From Clitopilus passeckerianus (lineage: Eukaryota > Basidiomycota > Agaricomycetes > Agaricales > Entolomataceae): a stretch of 64,000 nt of DNA. Shown here one piece after another: positions 12,615 to 23,779 of this stretch (positions are counted from its first letter, which is position 1; every line of letters begins with the position of its first letter). The notes below the pieces were generated by a model. That model was not told the origin of the DNA. It worked only from the letters and a program-made list of their open reading frames with translations, and searched no databases. Both the position numbers and the translations under genes were made by a program. The stretch is taken from NCBI GenBank assembly GCA_944990035.1, contig CALYLX010000088.1:1-64000 (forward strand), in the 5' to 3' direction.

Positions 12615-14254
12615 CTAGTCATCGTCAGATTGTCCAAAGTCGGAATCAGAATAATCTTCCTCAACCTCCGAGTCGCGCTTGCCAGCAGCAGTTGGCTTCA
12701 TGTCGTTAGGATCCCATTCGTTTTCATCGACGGTGCTTTCAAGATCTGGTTCGGGAACGGGAGGGGGGGTTGGTAGCGGCTTTTGCTGCCTGATTGGCCG
12801 TTCTGATTCCCTCATAGCTCGTTGGTCGTCTATGGAAGGCCCTGCAATCATCGAACGCCAAACGTCAAAAATCAAACTACAGACGAAAATCAACATCACG
12901 GTCAACCACAATGAAGATCTGAAAAGTACTAACGGCGCTTCGTTGCCCGCACACCAACCATGGTTTTCACGGCGCAGTATTCTTTCAGCAACGCTGGGGA
13001 TATCTTCTGACGCTAGGTTCGTTTGCATCAACCTCCTGTAGAGAAATTGGACATCGACAACGTAGACGGGAGCGTAAGTCCGCGAATTGATCGAAGTAGG
13101 CGACGATTGTGGTCTTTCTGGTGGAGCGGATCTCTGGTTATGCTTTCTACCCGGCGACCGCGACCTTGAGCGCGAACGATAACGGCGTTGGTTGTAATCG
13201 TCATAACGACCTCTGTACCCATCTTTGGAGGAGCTTGGATGCTCATTCTTGGGCTATAGCTATGTTAAAAACGACACTTTCATGATAAATGGACACGACA
13301 ATACCTGGTATACACTGGGCTCGACGAGCAGGCTTTTGATCCCAGACTGCCAGGTGGAGACGTCTACTTTGTAATTCTTAAGGATGTTGAGTGACCGTTC
13401 TTGGTCAAACACGAGCAGAATCATTGGGCCGTCGTCGCTGACTTTGAGGAGTTCCTGCAACCGTTCTTGAATCTCTGGATCACGCTGATCAATCGTTGTC
13501 CCATATTCGAACTTTCTTTGTTTAACCTGTCGAAGCTTTAGCCGGGAAATATCCAAAAGGCGACGCAGAAGCATACCGCTTGTGCTCCTAATCCAAGATA
13601 TTTATTCTGCGTGCATTTGACATGCAAAGCAGAATCAGGTTTATACTGCAAATCGGAAGGGGTGGCCTCAGCAAAACCCCAATCGAGGATCATGGGTCTT
13701 TCCGTTCTTTCCCTGCTAGAGCGTGTATCATTCTTGAACGCGTTGAACGTAAAGGTGCAAACACGGCAAGAATAGGTCCACGGTTGGCTTCCAAGGGAGA
13801 ACTTTGGGAAATCGATGTCGGAGCGCAAAACGTGATAGAGAAGGCTGCTTTGATGTGAGGTTCACAAAAGTTAACGGAGAACTGGACCACCCACCGACAA
13901 TGTTCAAAGAAAGCTCGACCACCATCCGATTTGGACCCAGGCAGGTAGCCTTTGTTTGCCCGACTGGTATCGCCGGATTTGCCTGCTTTGGGCTGAAGGT
14001 CGGACAGCTTATTGGCCAGTTCAGCTGCAGTTGGAAAGGATATTGGAGAAAGTGAATCAAAGTCCCGCGGCAGCAGATACTGTCCTCTGGGTCGTTCCCG
14101 TGGAAAATCCAGTAGTGTTCTCATCTGATTGTCCGTAACAAGTAAATGCGAACTTCCAGATGACTTGATACCTGTCGGCACTTTGAGCACTCAAGTAGCA
14201 TGATCTTCGATAGTACACACCTAGAATGAGCTCTACAGGACCCTTTGAGTCCAC
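12615..14254 (-). CDS. Gfd2/YDR514C-like RNase H-fold exonuclease-like protein with RS-rich insertion
   Basis: Multi-exon gene starting at ATG 14254 (MDSKGPVELIL). The middle carries ILDWGFAEATP, KFEYGTT, LLVFDQERSLNILKNYKVD, VYVVDVQFLYRRL and GWCAGNEAP, then WRSMIAGPSIDDQR. This order matches the DEDD-type, RNase H-fold domain of the Gfd2/YDR514C family, where motif II gives a D/H-D pair and motif III reads HNAGNDA. A serine-arginine-rich stretch (RYRSRSRSRSPGRK) lies between motif II and VYVVDVQ, and the C-terminus is acidic (YSDSDFGQSDDD). The stretch before ILDWG, where motif I (DxE) should be, reads FTFNAF, so the first acidic pair seems absent. Family assignment rests on motif order only. 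The exons between 14190 and 13700 are the weakest part of the model. Role (RNA or nucleic-acid binding or processing) is inferred. Confidence 0.5.
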
Positions 14255-14801
14255 ATTGCGGGGTCGTAAGCGAGATGCATCCCCAGCTATCCGGTTGGCA
14301 AGCCTTTTCTGGTCGAAATCTTGTCGTTCCCTACAATCTCGGTAAGACCACCTGAGTCATTGAGAATACACCGATACCTACGATATCGAGGGATTGAATC
14401 CGCCAACTTGCCAGTACCTCGTGGACATGGCGAAGTGGAAGAATTGACGCACATCATGGTTCGGATGAGGGCCCAGGTGCGAAACGCAGCAAGTGTTCCA
14501 TTCCCCAAAAGGAAAGCGAGCAAGCTTTCGCCAAATCCACCACTATGTCCAATTCGAAGTCTTGTTGAAATATGGAAGAATTTTGCTAGAGGCTTGAGTT
14601 CATATTCTCTGTTCAACCTTCGGGGAGAAGAAAATTCGGCCTCTAGGATAGGCGATACAGGACAGCGTCTTTGAGATGACGAATGCTTGTCGCAAGGGTA
14701 CAACAAGCCTCATGACCGCTTCAGGAAGGGAATTCAGGAAACAAGCCCTTATTTATTCCTTATTCAATAGTTATGACGAGCTATATAACTGCGCGGCTTG
14801 T
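14255..14801. other. Intergenic between two leftward genes
   Basis: Overlapping open frames of 117 and 139 codons on opposite strands around 14290-14700 show no recognisable domain; they may be chance. No gene called. Confidence 0.4.
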
Positions 14802-16057
14802 TTATTCGTATCTCTGTCTTTGCAAAGCATCAAAGTACCGACGTACAACCTCTTCAATCCCACCCTTGTCGACCACGAAACCGAGGTTCAATGCGTAGGT
14901 ATTATCAAACCTAGACGGCCAGGATGATACCAACTCCCTGCTCTTTGGATCGTCTTCGAATTTCACAAGATTTACTGCTTCGTCGCCGCCTACAAGATGC
15001 AAAGCCTGAAGCTCTTCCCTAACCGTCGCAGTGAATCCGGGGAGGCAGACTACCCTGGTAAACGCAACAAATTTATCGGCGTCTACGTCTTTGGCGATGA
15101 CCAAATTCTTTATCACGGTTGCCGCGCTTGTCAGCCATAGTGGTAAGCTTAGTTCGGGGGAGTCAACGGAGTCGCCGATAGGACAGATTGACTCCTGCCC
15201 ATTAAGAGGCTCGCGAATGATCCCTTTTCCATGTTTAACCAGCGTTTGAGCAAAATCTCGGATGGAATTACCTGATATAAAGGAAGAAGCGGCTGCTGCA
15301 GGCGCTCCAGGTCTAACAATTACTGTTGGAAGGCGTAGGATTCGTCCATCTACGTAGCCTTTCCTCGTATACTCGTTGATGAGTAGCTCGGACATCAGTT
15401 TGGTGGCTCCATACGTGCCCTGTGGGGTGGCTATCGTGAAGGGCCCAACGATATCAGGCTGCATTTGGGTTTCGTGAATGTCAGTCTCCTTAGAGACATC
15501 TAGTTTGGTTTAACCTTACCAATGGGCCCCCATAGACAGCAAGGGAAGAGGTAAAGGCGAATTTGATGGGTGCAGAGCGCTTGCCATTGAATTTCCTGGT
15601 CGCTTCAAGTAGGTTGCGTACCGAGTCAAAGTTCACCTGAGTTGAGTAATTCAGAAGGTAGCCACGCCGAACATCCAGGTTTAGTGCCTGCCTTCATTCC
15701 CAGATCAAAGTTATCTTCTGCGCCTCGAGACATGATTCCATGAAGGCAGTAGATTATATCCGGGACGCCGTGAGAAGTAGTAAACAGGCGTTCAACTTCA
15801 CGCTCATCTGTCAAGCTTGCCTGAACAAAAATTGTTTGTGCGTTGCACTGTATAGCTGGCGCATTGACGTCGCTCAGAATTAGCCGAGGTTTAATAGAGG
15901 TTGGGGTATTTTCGAGGGCTTGGACCAGCTACAGGTCGATCAGAACTCCGATCTCTGCAATGTAGTCTGCCAATCGTACCAACGTCCCCAGATAACCAGC
16001 AGCACCTGTGATGAGGATTACGCTGGAGTTTACTGAGGTAGATCCTGAAGATGACAT
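14802..16057 (-). CDS. NAD-dependent epimerase/dehydrogenase (D-erythronate dehydrogenase-like SDR)
   Basis: Extended short-chain dehydrogenase. Exons 16057-15980, 15928-15692, 15636-15520 and 15458-14802. The Rossmann glycine motif GAAGYLG lies about 20 residues from the start; the catalytic block is FTSSLAVYGG followed by GTYGATK (YxxxK). The stretches LRLPTVIVRPG, SFISGNSIRDF and IIREPLNGQESICP match DenD-type proteins, which oxidise D-erythronate at C2. In fungi the substrate is unproven, so a sugar-acid dehydrogenase role is inferred. The second intron (15691-15637) begins GCAGGC rather than GT and ends CAG; using it joins LGMK to VNFDSVRNLLE, exactly as the family requires. A GLVARGG-type extension is absent and the length (about 340 residues) is normal for the family. 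Confidence 0.85.
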
Positions 16058-17724
16058 GACGATCGTAAGAAAGATACCTCGACGCCGCCGGCTTGACTTG
16101 CATCTGCCGATCGCAGATCAATCTTGACACCTACCCGGAAGCAAAAAGGTAAAAAATTTCTGGCTGGCTCATCTTGAGCCTGTTACTCAGTGTTACATGA
16201 AAGAGGAAGAGATATGTCGAGGCATTCCCTAGAGATTGGAATATGTGCGAGTTCATGGATGCCGCCGGTTGGATTGGCATTATGCAGTCATTCCGGTTAA
16301 CAAACGTATGTCATTGTCAATCCTGCTGTAAATCATCTCCGATTTTGGCATTATCCCTGAGATCTTCGACTCCAATCTTGGATAGCAAGCTTGACTCGAA
16401 CGTGAATTCGATCGACCCAGTGGTTTGACTTGGTGCAGCCCCGAGGGAATAAGGTCTATATGTGGATTGAAATTTTCGTCCGACTGGAACGAGCCGCCCA
16501 TGCTCGCGTGCCTCGCAATAATGGTACCAAGCCACGAGTTAAATACGAATGTGTGCGGTTCAGCTTTCTGCCTCAAACCCTGGGTCGGACACGGGCGGTT
16601 CCTGTTCACTTCAAGAGCATGTGGGGTATCTCCGTTTATGCTTAAAAGTTTATGTCGACGAAGCCTAAAAGTATATTTATTCGTCGTGCTAGAATTGACG
16701 AGCAAGCGAAGCTTGAAATAACTTATGCAATACTTACGATTGTGATAGTCAGATCATGTAATAAGCATCATGGAAGGTTTATTTCGAGTCTTTCTCCTCA
16801 TTGGCAGAGATGCGGATCTCTGCTCGAGTGCACATGGCTCGGAGCTGAGGTGTGAGGTAACGTTCCGATTCCGTTGAATATACTGAATGCCTATTCGCCT
16901 CGTTCCGTCCATAGTTACACATTTCATTCCGAATCTTTGACAGGACATTCAGGTCGGAGGCGGACCGGATCGCACTTCACTTCATTGCACCCGAGGTGCT
17001 ATTCAACGGGCCACAGGCCCGAAGCATTTTTAGGTGGGCGTCCAGCAAGACGCACATGTATGTCGTAAACCTCGAGAGATACTCTTTCCATAAGTGGTGG
17101 ACTTGCACTGAAGATCCCCCGGGTCAGAGGAGATCATAGCTTGGCCTTGCCAGTGAGAGTGATGTTCATCTCATGAAGTTTTCCTCCAGAGTGAAACGTA
17201 CACTGTTTCCAGTGAATGACGTTTGACAGAGGCCAAGTATGTTCCCTGGGATGCCTACCTGCAATAATGCTATGAGGACCTCTATTGTCAGATAAAACAT
17301 TATCTGTACAAACGGTTGCTTGTCGTTGTCGTCATAATCGAGGCGAAAATTCGGTCCCGAAGAAGAAAGACCTCAAAGTCGGCAGAAGTAGGCCCAAACA
17401 TTTTGGTTGTCAACGACCATCGAGAGGCTGGCCCATTTCTAAACCGTCTGAAGCAGGCACACCCAGTCCCACAGGCACAATGACCTCGAGGAGCACAAGG
17501 ATATCCTTAATCAGTCTAGCTTATGGGATGGCTATGCCAAATCCCACATTGATCGTACACCTGTCCCTACACGTGGCGCGACGTCAGGGTACCCTATGAC
17601 ATCATCTGCACCAGTTCAGTGTGGCGTTAGCGTTTTCGAACCACCTCCACCAAGGGACTCTGACAATTCTGCTGAGTGCGAATACAAAAGAATTCAATTG
17701 GATCGACGATGAGCTCGTCGGGAA

Positions 17725-18276
17725 TTAATTATGGAGTGGAACAGACAGGTGTGGCCTTAGCATGTGCTGGGCAACCCTTACCGGCGGAGAACGGATAGCC
17801 ATCCCATTGAGTACCATATTCCTCCAAAATATATCCAGTCTCTTGCGTTTCGAAATTCTATACAGATTTTCGTAATGGAGGGCTGCAATCGCAGTCGCGG
17901 TGCCCCATGGCGCAATGAATTTATAGTCGTCATATTGAACTTCAAAGCCCGAGGAAAACCAGCCAAGTTCCAAGTGGCGTCTGTAGAATAGATCAGCCTG
18001 AATGCACTTCCAAGGTTTGGGCGCAAATGCACCAGAGAACCTCAGGCTCTGTATTCGATTACATCGGATTACTCTGCATGTCAGGGAAGTTAGGTGCCCA
18101 CAAGGTTGAAATATTTCAGTCGACACGATGTCTTCGGCGGAATTTACATGTCTACTGAGGTTTCTCCGGGTATGATGCGTTTCTTCATTCAAGCTATTTT
18201 TTCTCGAAAGCACTGGAAGTCTTAGCGGACAATGTCTCTGAGAAAATAGAGAGGGCCCGCTATTCACGAAGCGCAC
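17725..18276 (-). pseudogene. Unassigned 183-codon open frame
   Basis: Open on the minus strand without introns. The translated product has no motif I recognise; a stretch near its middle (FYRRHLELGWFSSGFEV) has ordinary protein composition. It could be a fragment of a decayed gene, an orphan, or chance. Low confidence. Confidence 0.15.
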
Positions 18277-20386
18277 ATTGTATGGTTGGCAGGCCAGTTC
18301 GAGTATTTCTCGAGGTGCATTTCGGAATGGGCATCGGTACAGCCTTCATAAATTAACGGGAAACCCTAACTCGACCGCCGGTATGTCAAAATTCGGGGAC
18401 CTGGTAGACGCTAGAACATAGCCTCATCACGAATACACCTTCGACTCGACCTCTCAGTGATCATCCCCTCGACCCGATCCGTCGATGTCTACCCTGCTGT
18501 GGGATCTGCTGTTGATCGCGTCTATCATGATCGGGAGGACGTCGTGGACTGCGTTCCGAAACGACGTCGGGGCGTTCACAATCAAGTGGAATCAAAGAAC
18601 CGGTCGCCTATCAACGTGTTTGTGGCTGGGTTCATCGCCATCAATCGCGAGGCCCGTACATATGAAGGTGGCGGTGTCTCTGTGGGCGAGCATAACTTTC
18701 AGTCGTCACTGGAGTGCTTCTGCTTGCACTGGCGAGGAGGAGAGGGTGATGTCAACTCGTGTTCATCGCCTGTGAAGCCATTTCATCAGGACGAAGTAAG
18801 AGCTGGGGGCCGGGAAAGTCGTTTACCGGTACATTCATGAAAGTTCACAGGCGTGTCTCCTCCATGATAGACTGTGCGAACAGGTTCATCATACTGGGTT
18901 TGGAGGAATGGATACAGGTGGATACAATGGCTGCGCGATAGCAGACGCCGGGGTGGACTATTTATTAAACCATTGTAGGAATTTCTGTCACGGCGTAGGA
19001 TTGATAAGGGGGAAGCTCGGAACTTAGTTGAGAAATCTCAGTGCGCAGTGAACAATCAATCCACTTTCATTCCGGCTAAGCTGAAGACATTATTGGCGAA
19101 CATTTCACCTGTTTAACGGGTGTTTATGACGGCAAGGGGAACAAAGATAGATGTTAAAGCCTCTTGCTGCGTAACAAACACTGTTCAAGCGCGCTTTATT
19201 CATTCACTCGCGAATCTGTCCCGCGAACGCCGTTCCTCACGTCAATGTAGAGGCCTCCATTCTCAACGTCAAGCCTCGCATTCAATGAACCTTTGGCGTG
19301 CGCAGTCACGGTCTTGGGCTCATCGAGAGCCGCGACAGTTCCCATTCGTTGTGTGCCTCAGCATCAACGTTTACCGTTCATTTCGCTAAGTTCCCCACCC
19401 TCGTGACATCGATCGGTGGGTTTACGCACCCCAGAACAGGCTACATTGTCTCTCCCTCGCCTCATAGTCCTTTCTTGCAGAACTCTGGTACTTCCACCGC
19501 CTCCGGCTCAGCCAGCATAAGGTCATTCTGATGCCTCCTGACGTAAACCACACTAGCCCAGTCACTGACGCAAGCGAAGGGGAATCTAGACCAAACATGA
19601 TCCCTGAAACTGCCATCCCGTTCGCGCTAACGGATAGGTCGCACCCTGGTATTTGCAAATATGGTGGGGCTTTTGGGCCTACTTTGGTGAAATAGGGTTG
19701 CTTACGCTTTGCTTCCCTGTCAATCGTCTGTCTTCACCTCTCAAGTGATCTCGTACAGTGATGATTTGATCCCCACCTGTGCCGAGACCCTCAGATAATC
19801 GCGGTTCCGGGGCTCTGGCGGAGGGCTTTTGTCTGCTTGTTTAGTGTTTGTCGGTTCCAGCAGCAGCGGAGTCGCTTTGACGAAGGGCATTGTGCTTCCA
19901 GGGTGACAGTTCATGTCACCGAGTGGCGAGAGCTAGAACTCGTGTGGGGAAAGGAATTCCGTACACTGTTGATAGGCCGCCAGTGCGCACACTGAAGGAT
20001 CTCCATGGACGAGTGTCTGATCCTGGACGCATCAGAGGTATCCTTCCATTGAGATAGGAACGGGCCTGAAAAGGTGGGCGTACGTCGGTCAAGCCTATGA
20101 TCCACTGTTTTCGCAATCACCAATCACATACAGATGTGCGAAGGAATGCTGGATCGTTAGATCTATAGAGAATACACACCACATAACTGATTGGTTTCTG
20201 GCAGGGAGCTCATTCAATTAAGATCGAAAATCAGAGAAAATCAATCTCGGAAGGGGATCCTAGGCCTTCCATCCCGTCGATCGCATGGTCTTCTCTGTTG
20301 ACGGGTGATGCTCCCCGTACGCAGTCCATCTGCAATCTGGCAATACCGTCCGTACGGATCGCTGACAAGCACACTGAACTATTCTA

Positions 20387-20752
20387 TCACCACTGTAAGT
20401 GCGGGATTTGGCCCCTCGGGAGCTGGGCGACGTGGATGAGGTACCGATACATTTCAAGCGGACTTGAATTGAGGAACAGACTGCTAACCCCGTTTCTATA
20501 ATCGCGTCCACCCAAATCGCTGGAGCTGGATTGGTCTTCACCTCCACTGGTCGTTAAGGGTGCAAAGGTCTGGTTAAATAGTTTCTCATTGAGTACCCCG
20601 TCCATAACGAGATATGCAGCATGTCCGCCATGGCGACATATTGTAACCACTACACGATGTATTTCATCCCGGTCGTTGGATGCCAGATGGCCGGTTGGAT
20701 CGCACGCTTCGTTTAAGTTTAGAGTGAATAGGCCGTGGTGTTGAAAGTACAA
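20387..20752 (-). pseudogene. Unassigned open frame upstream of the Sfp1-like gene
   Basis: About 120 open codons on the minus strand with protein-like composition (for example VVVTICRHGGHAAYLVMDG), but no ATG at the left border of the open part: the first codon is TTG at 20752, and the first internal ATG comes about 50 codons later. A missed upstream exon or a gene relic are both possible. No family recognised. Confidence 0.2.
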
Positions 20753-21050
20753 GAAAGGCTGTGTACTATAGTGACATAGAGAGAGGGAACTCGTGGCTAA
20801 CTCGGGAGATGGACGAAACTGCGGCGGTAGGATGGAACTGTCGGGTCGGAACGATTGAACTTGGAAGAAAGCCGAACTGGAGCGAGGATAAACAGTGGGC
20901 CGAAGGCAGTGAACCGGGTTCAGATTAGATGAGCTAAATGAACCTGTGTTTCGAACCGAGTGACCGTGAGAACGCTGAGCTTGAACCGACCCAGGCCAAC
21001 CATTAGGAACAATCGCTTGTTATGGTGGTGCTGACTTTCTCTGCCTTGTT

Positions 21051-21056
21051 TATAAA
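21051..21056 (+). promoter_or_regulatory. TATA-like box before the Sfp1-like gene
   Basis: TATAAA lies only 5 bases before the ATG at 21062 and 59 bases before the next in-frame ATG at 21116. If it is a working TATA box, transcription would begin past 21062 and translation at 21116 is the better choice. Confidence 0.35.
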
Positions 21057-21061
21057 CTGCC

Positions 21062-23779
21062 ATGGTCTCCTCACAGCCCATCGCTCTTCCCTCAGCGTCC
21101 AACCAGGACTCAAACATGAACCACGACTTCATTATGGGATCTTATTCAGGCTCTGTGGGCAGCAATTTCAATCCTGCTTCATACACTCGTCACTTCTTGG
21201 GTTCACCTATATCGTGGCGGGCTGGGTCTTTTGGGAGCAGATTTCCTCAAGGCTCACCTTCTGCTCAACTTTTCTCGTCTCTCGAGTAAGTCTTACTAAT
21301 TGACTTTGAAAACATTATTTAATTCGTCTGTAGCCAACCAAACACCTCGACAACTACAGGAGAGCTCATGAACGCTTTCAATGTCTTTGACCGAGAAGGC
21401 GAACTCTGTCGAGATTATACTTGTTGTGGTATTCATCTACAAGATCTTCATGCTCTGCTAGAACACTTTGAAGAAGTGCATGTTCTTGTGCTCGACCCCA
21501 ACAATGTTGAGACTGCTCAGTTGCAAGTGCCGTTTAACCCTCAACCAGGCGAAGGGCTGCATCAGTCACAACATTCTCACATGCAGAACCAGCATCAGTC
21601 GTCGCACCATCACCACCAACACCATCCGTCGTTCGATGCAGCAGATGACATGGAGCTAGAGCTAGATCTTGATAACTCCACCCACCCACCCCAAAATCAG
21701 TCCCTCTCACCGTCATCCCACAGCTCACCATCGTCAGGTGCAGCGAACTCTCCCCAGCATTCTTACGACCTCTATCAACATGCCACGCCTTATCACAGCG
21801 CACAAGCATCTCCGTATACTTCGCAACCACCCTCACCAACCGCTAGCGGCGTATCCACCAATGGCCTGCAATCTCATCAAATGTCCAACCACATGGGCCA
21901 GTCTGGCATTCCAGTTGGTGTTCACTTCCCACACGCAGGGCCAGGTGTACCCGCACCTACTCTCGCCAATCCCGAAGAGGCATTCAACTCCTACGCTCGC
22001 TTTGCAGCGGATTACTCCTCTCACATGCCTGGTGCTCAGCCGAATGCAAGCAACAGCGACGAGGCCATCTCCATTGTTACTGGTGGCAACGGCCTCGGAG
22101 ATTATCCGGGCTTTGTCCAGGCCGGACGGCCGGGAATAGGGGCTAACCTTGGGGACAACGCAACTTACAATCAGCAGCAACGATCTCCTCAAGGGATAGC
22201 ACCAGCTCTGCTTTTCGCTTCACAGTCTGATGGCGCTGGAACTTCGACGTCATCAGCATCGGCTAACGCAGATCCACGACAAGGGTCAGCAGCAACTAAC
22301 TCAGGTGCTGCGAATGCGTCGGCCGCGCAAAAGCTCAAGCTCAAGGTGCGAGGCCCTATGGGACTCACGACCAGTGCTTCCCAGCCGGCCACCCCTTCCA
22401 CGTCTACTGCTGCCTCTACCTTGAATACGCCGCTTACATCTACCGCCGCATCAACTCCGGCCCACACGCCACCGCACACCCCTTTGCCGACTACTACCAC
22501 TACTTCTCTGCTTCTCAGCAAACCCTTCAAGTGCCCAAAGCCAAATTGCAACAAGAGCTACAAGCAAGCGAATGGGTTGAAGTACCACATGACCCATGGC
22601 TCTTGCAATTTCGCACCTTCCAAGGATTTGGAGCATGTGAAGGATCTTCTGGAAATGAAGAGGCGAGAGAAGGAGGCCGCCGGGGGTGCCAACCTCACGA
22701 GGAGCAACTCGTTGGGTGCAAACCCATCCCAGCCCGGCGAACCCGTGGTCCACCCTGCATACGGCGATCTTGGCGATATCACTGAGAGCGAGCTCAGGGA
22801 GGTCGAGAGGGAGGCCGAGAAGCGACTTCGACCCTTCGCATGTGGCATCGGCGACTGTCAGAGACGCTACAAGAATATGAATGGCTTGCGCTATCACTAT
22901 CAGCACTCTGGCGACCATGGGGCTCTCGGCCTGGCCATGTTGGCTCAGGGGACCCATGAGTGTCTCGGCAATCACGCCAACAAGGAGAAGGAGAAGGAGC
23001 TGAACAAGAGCAAGTCATCCTACGTCGGCGGTGGTCATCATATTAGCGACGAACGGGAAGGACGGAGGCGGGGTGGTGCCCCTCCTCTTGGTGCTGGTGT
23101 CCATCGTACTACTTCGAGTACGATGCTCAGAGGTGGAGGCAGCGCTAGTGTACCCGCCAGCAGGGCAGGCAGCGTCAGCCGCGTTGGCACGCCTCTTCCT
23201 TCGCCTATCGGCCAGACCTTGAATACCCCATTCAGCCCCGGCTACCCTAGCCTCACGACCAACTTCAATACCGTCAACGGACTCTCGAACAACAGCCCAC
23301 CTCTCACTCCCCTCACCGCCGCCGTCCAGGACATGGGTCTGAGGTCTCAGCCGCATACACCCAGTGGTAGCCCCACTCGTGGCCAGCGCACGTCTCCTCC
23401 TCAGCAGGCTCAGCAAGTCCCGCAGCAGCAACAGATGGCCGCTCAGCAACAGCTCAGCATACAGCAGCAGCAGCAGCTCGCCTATCAACAGCAGTTCCAG
23501 GAGCTGCAACGCCGACAGTATCTTGCCCAGGCTCAGCAAGCGCAGAAACAACAAGTTCAGTTCCTTCAGCAGCAGCAACAACAGCAACAACAAGCTCAGC
23601 AGATGCAGCAGCAGCAGCAGCAGTACAGCAACTACGGGATGACGGACCAGGCCCAGCGGGAGTATATGGAGGCGCAGATGAGGATGATGCAGTCGGGTCA
23701 GCAGTTCGACCAGCAGCAGACGGACAACGCCAACCATCAGCAACAGCAGCAATACAGCAACGACTTGATGATGGTTTAG
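21062..23779 (+). CDS. Sfp1-like C2H2 zinc-finger transcription regulator
   Basis: Two exons, 21062-21285 and 21334-23779, giving about 889 residues from the first ATG (871 from the ATG at 21116, MNHDFIMGS). The N-terminal conserved block reads LCRDYTCCGIHLQDLHALLEHFEE, a degenerate finger typical of this family. Two C2H2 fingers follow, near residue 470 (PFKCPKPNCNKSYKQANGLK, then HxxH in YHMTHGSC) and near 575 (PFACGIGDCQRRYKNMNGLR, then YHYQHSGDH). This spacing and sequence match fungal Sfp1-like regulators, which in yeast control ribosomal-protein and cell-size genes; the same target set here is inferred. Histidine-rich and Ser/Thr/Pro-rich stretches lie before the fingers and a long polyglutamine region from about residue 765. 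No frame break. It is transcribed away from the gene-poor block. Confidence 0.85.

Larger units (their letters stand above)
16058..21050. other. Gene-poor block of 5 kb
   Basis: No complete conserved gene seen on either strand. The block holds only short frames. Two moderately long leftward frames (17725-18276 and 20387-20752) are listed separately. The right end is the promoter of the zinc-finger gene. The region may contain decayed mobile elements, but I saw no terminal repeats, reverse transcriptase or transposase motif. Confidence 0.4.

Noticed and set aside
18457..18840. Plus-strand 127-codon frame
   Set aside because: No motif, no exon continuation, and a competing overlapping frame of similar length; likely chance.
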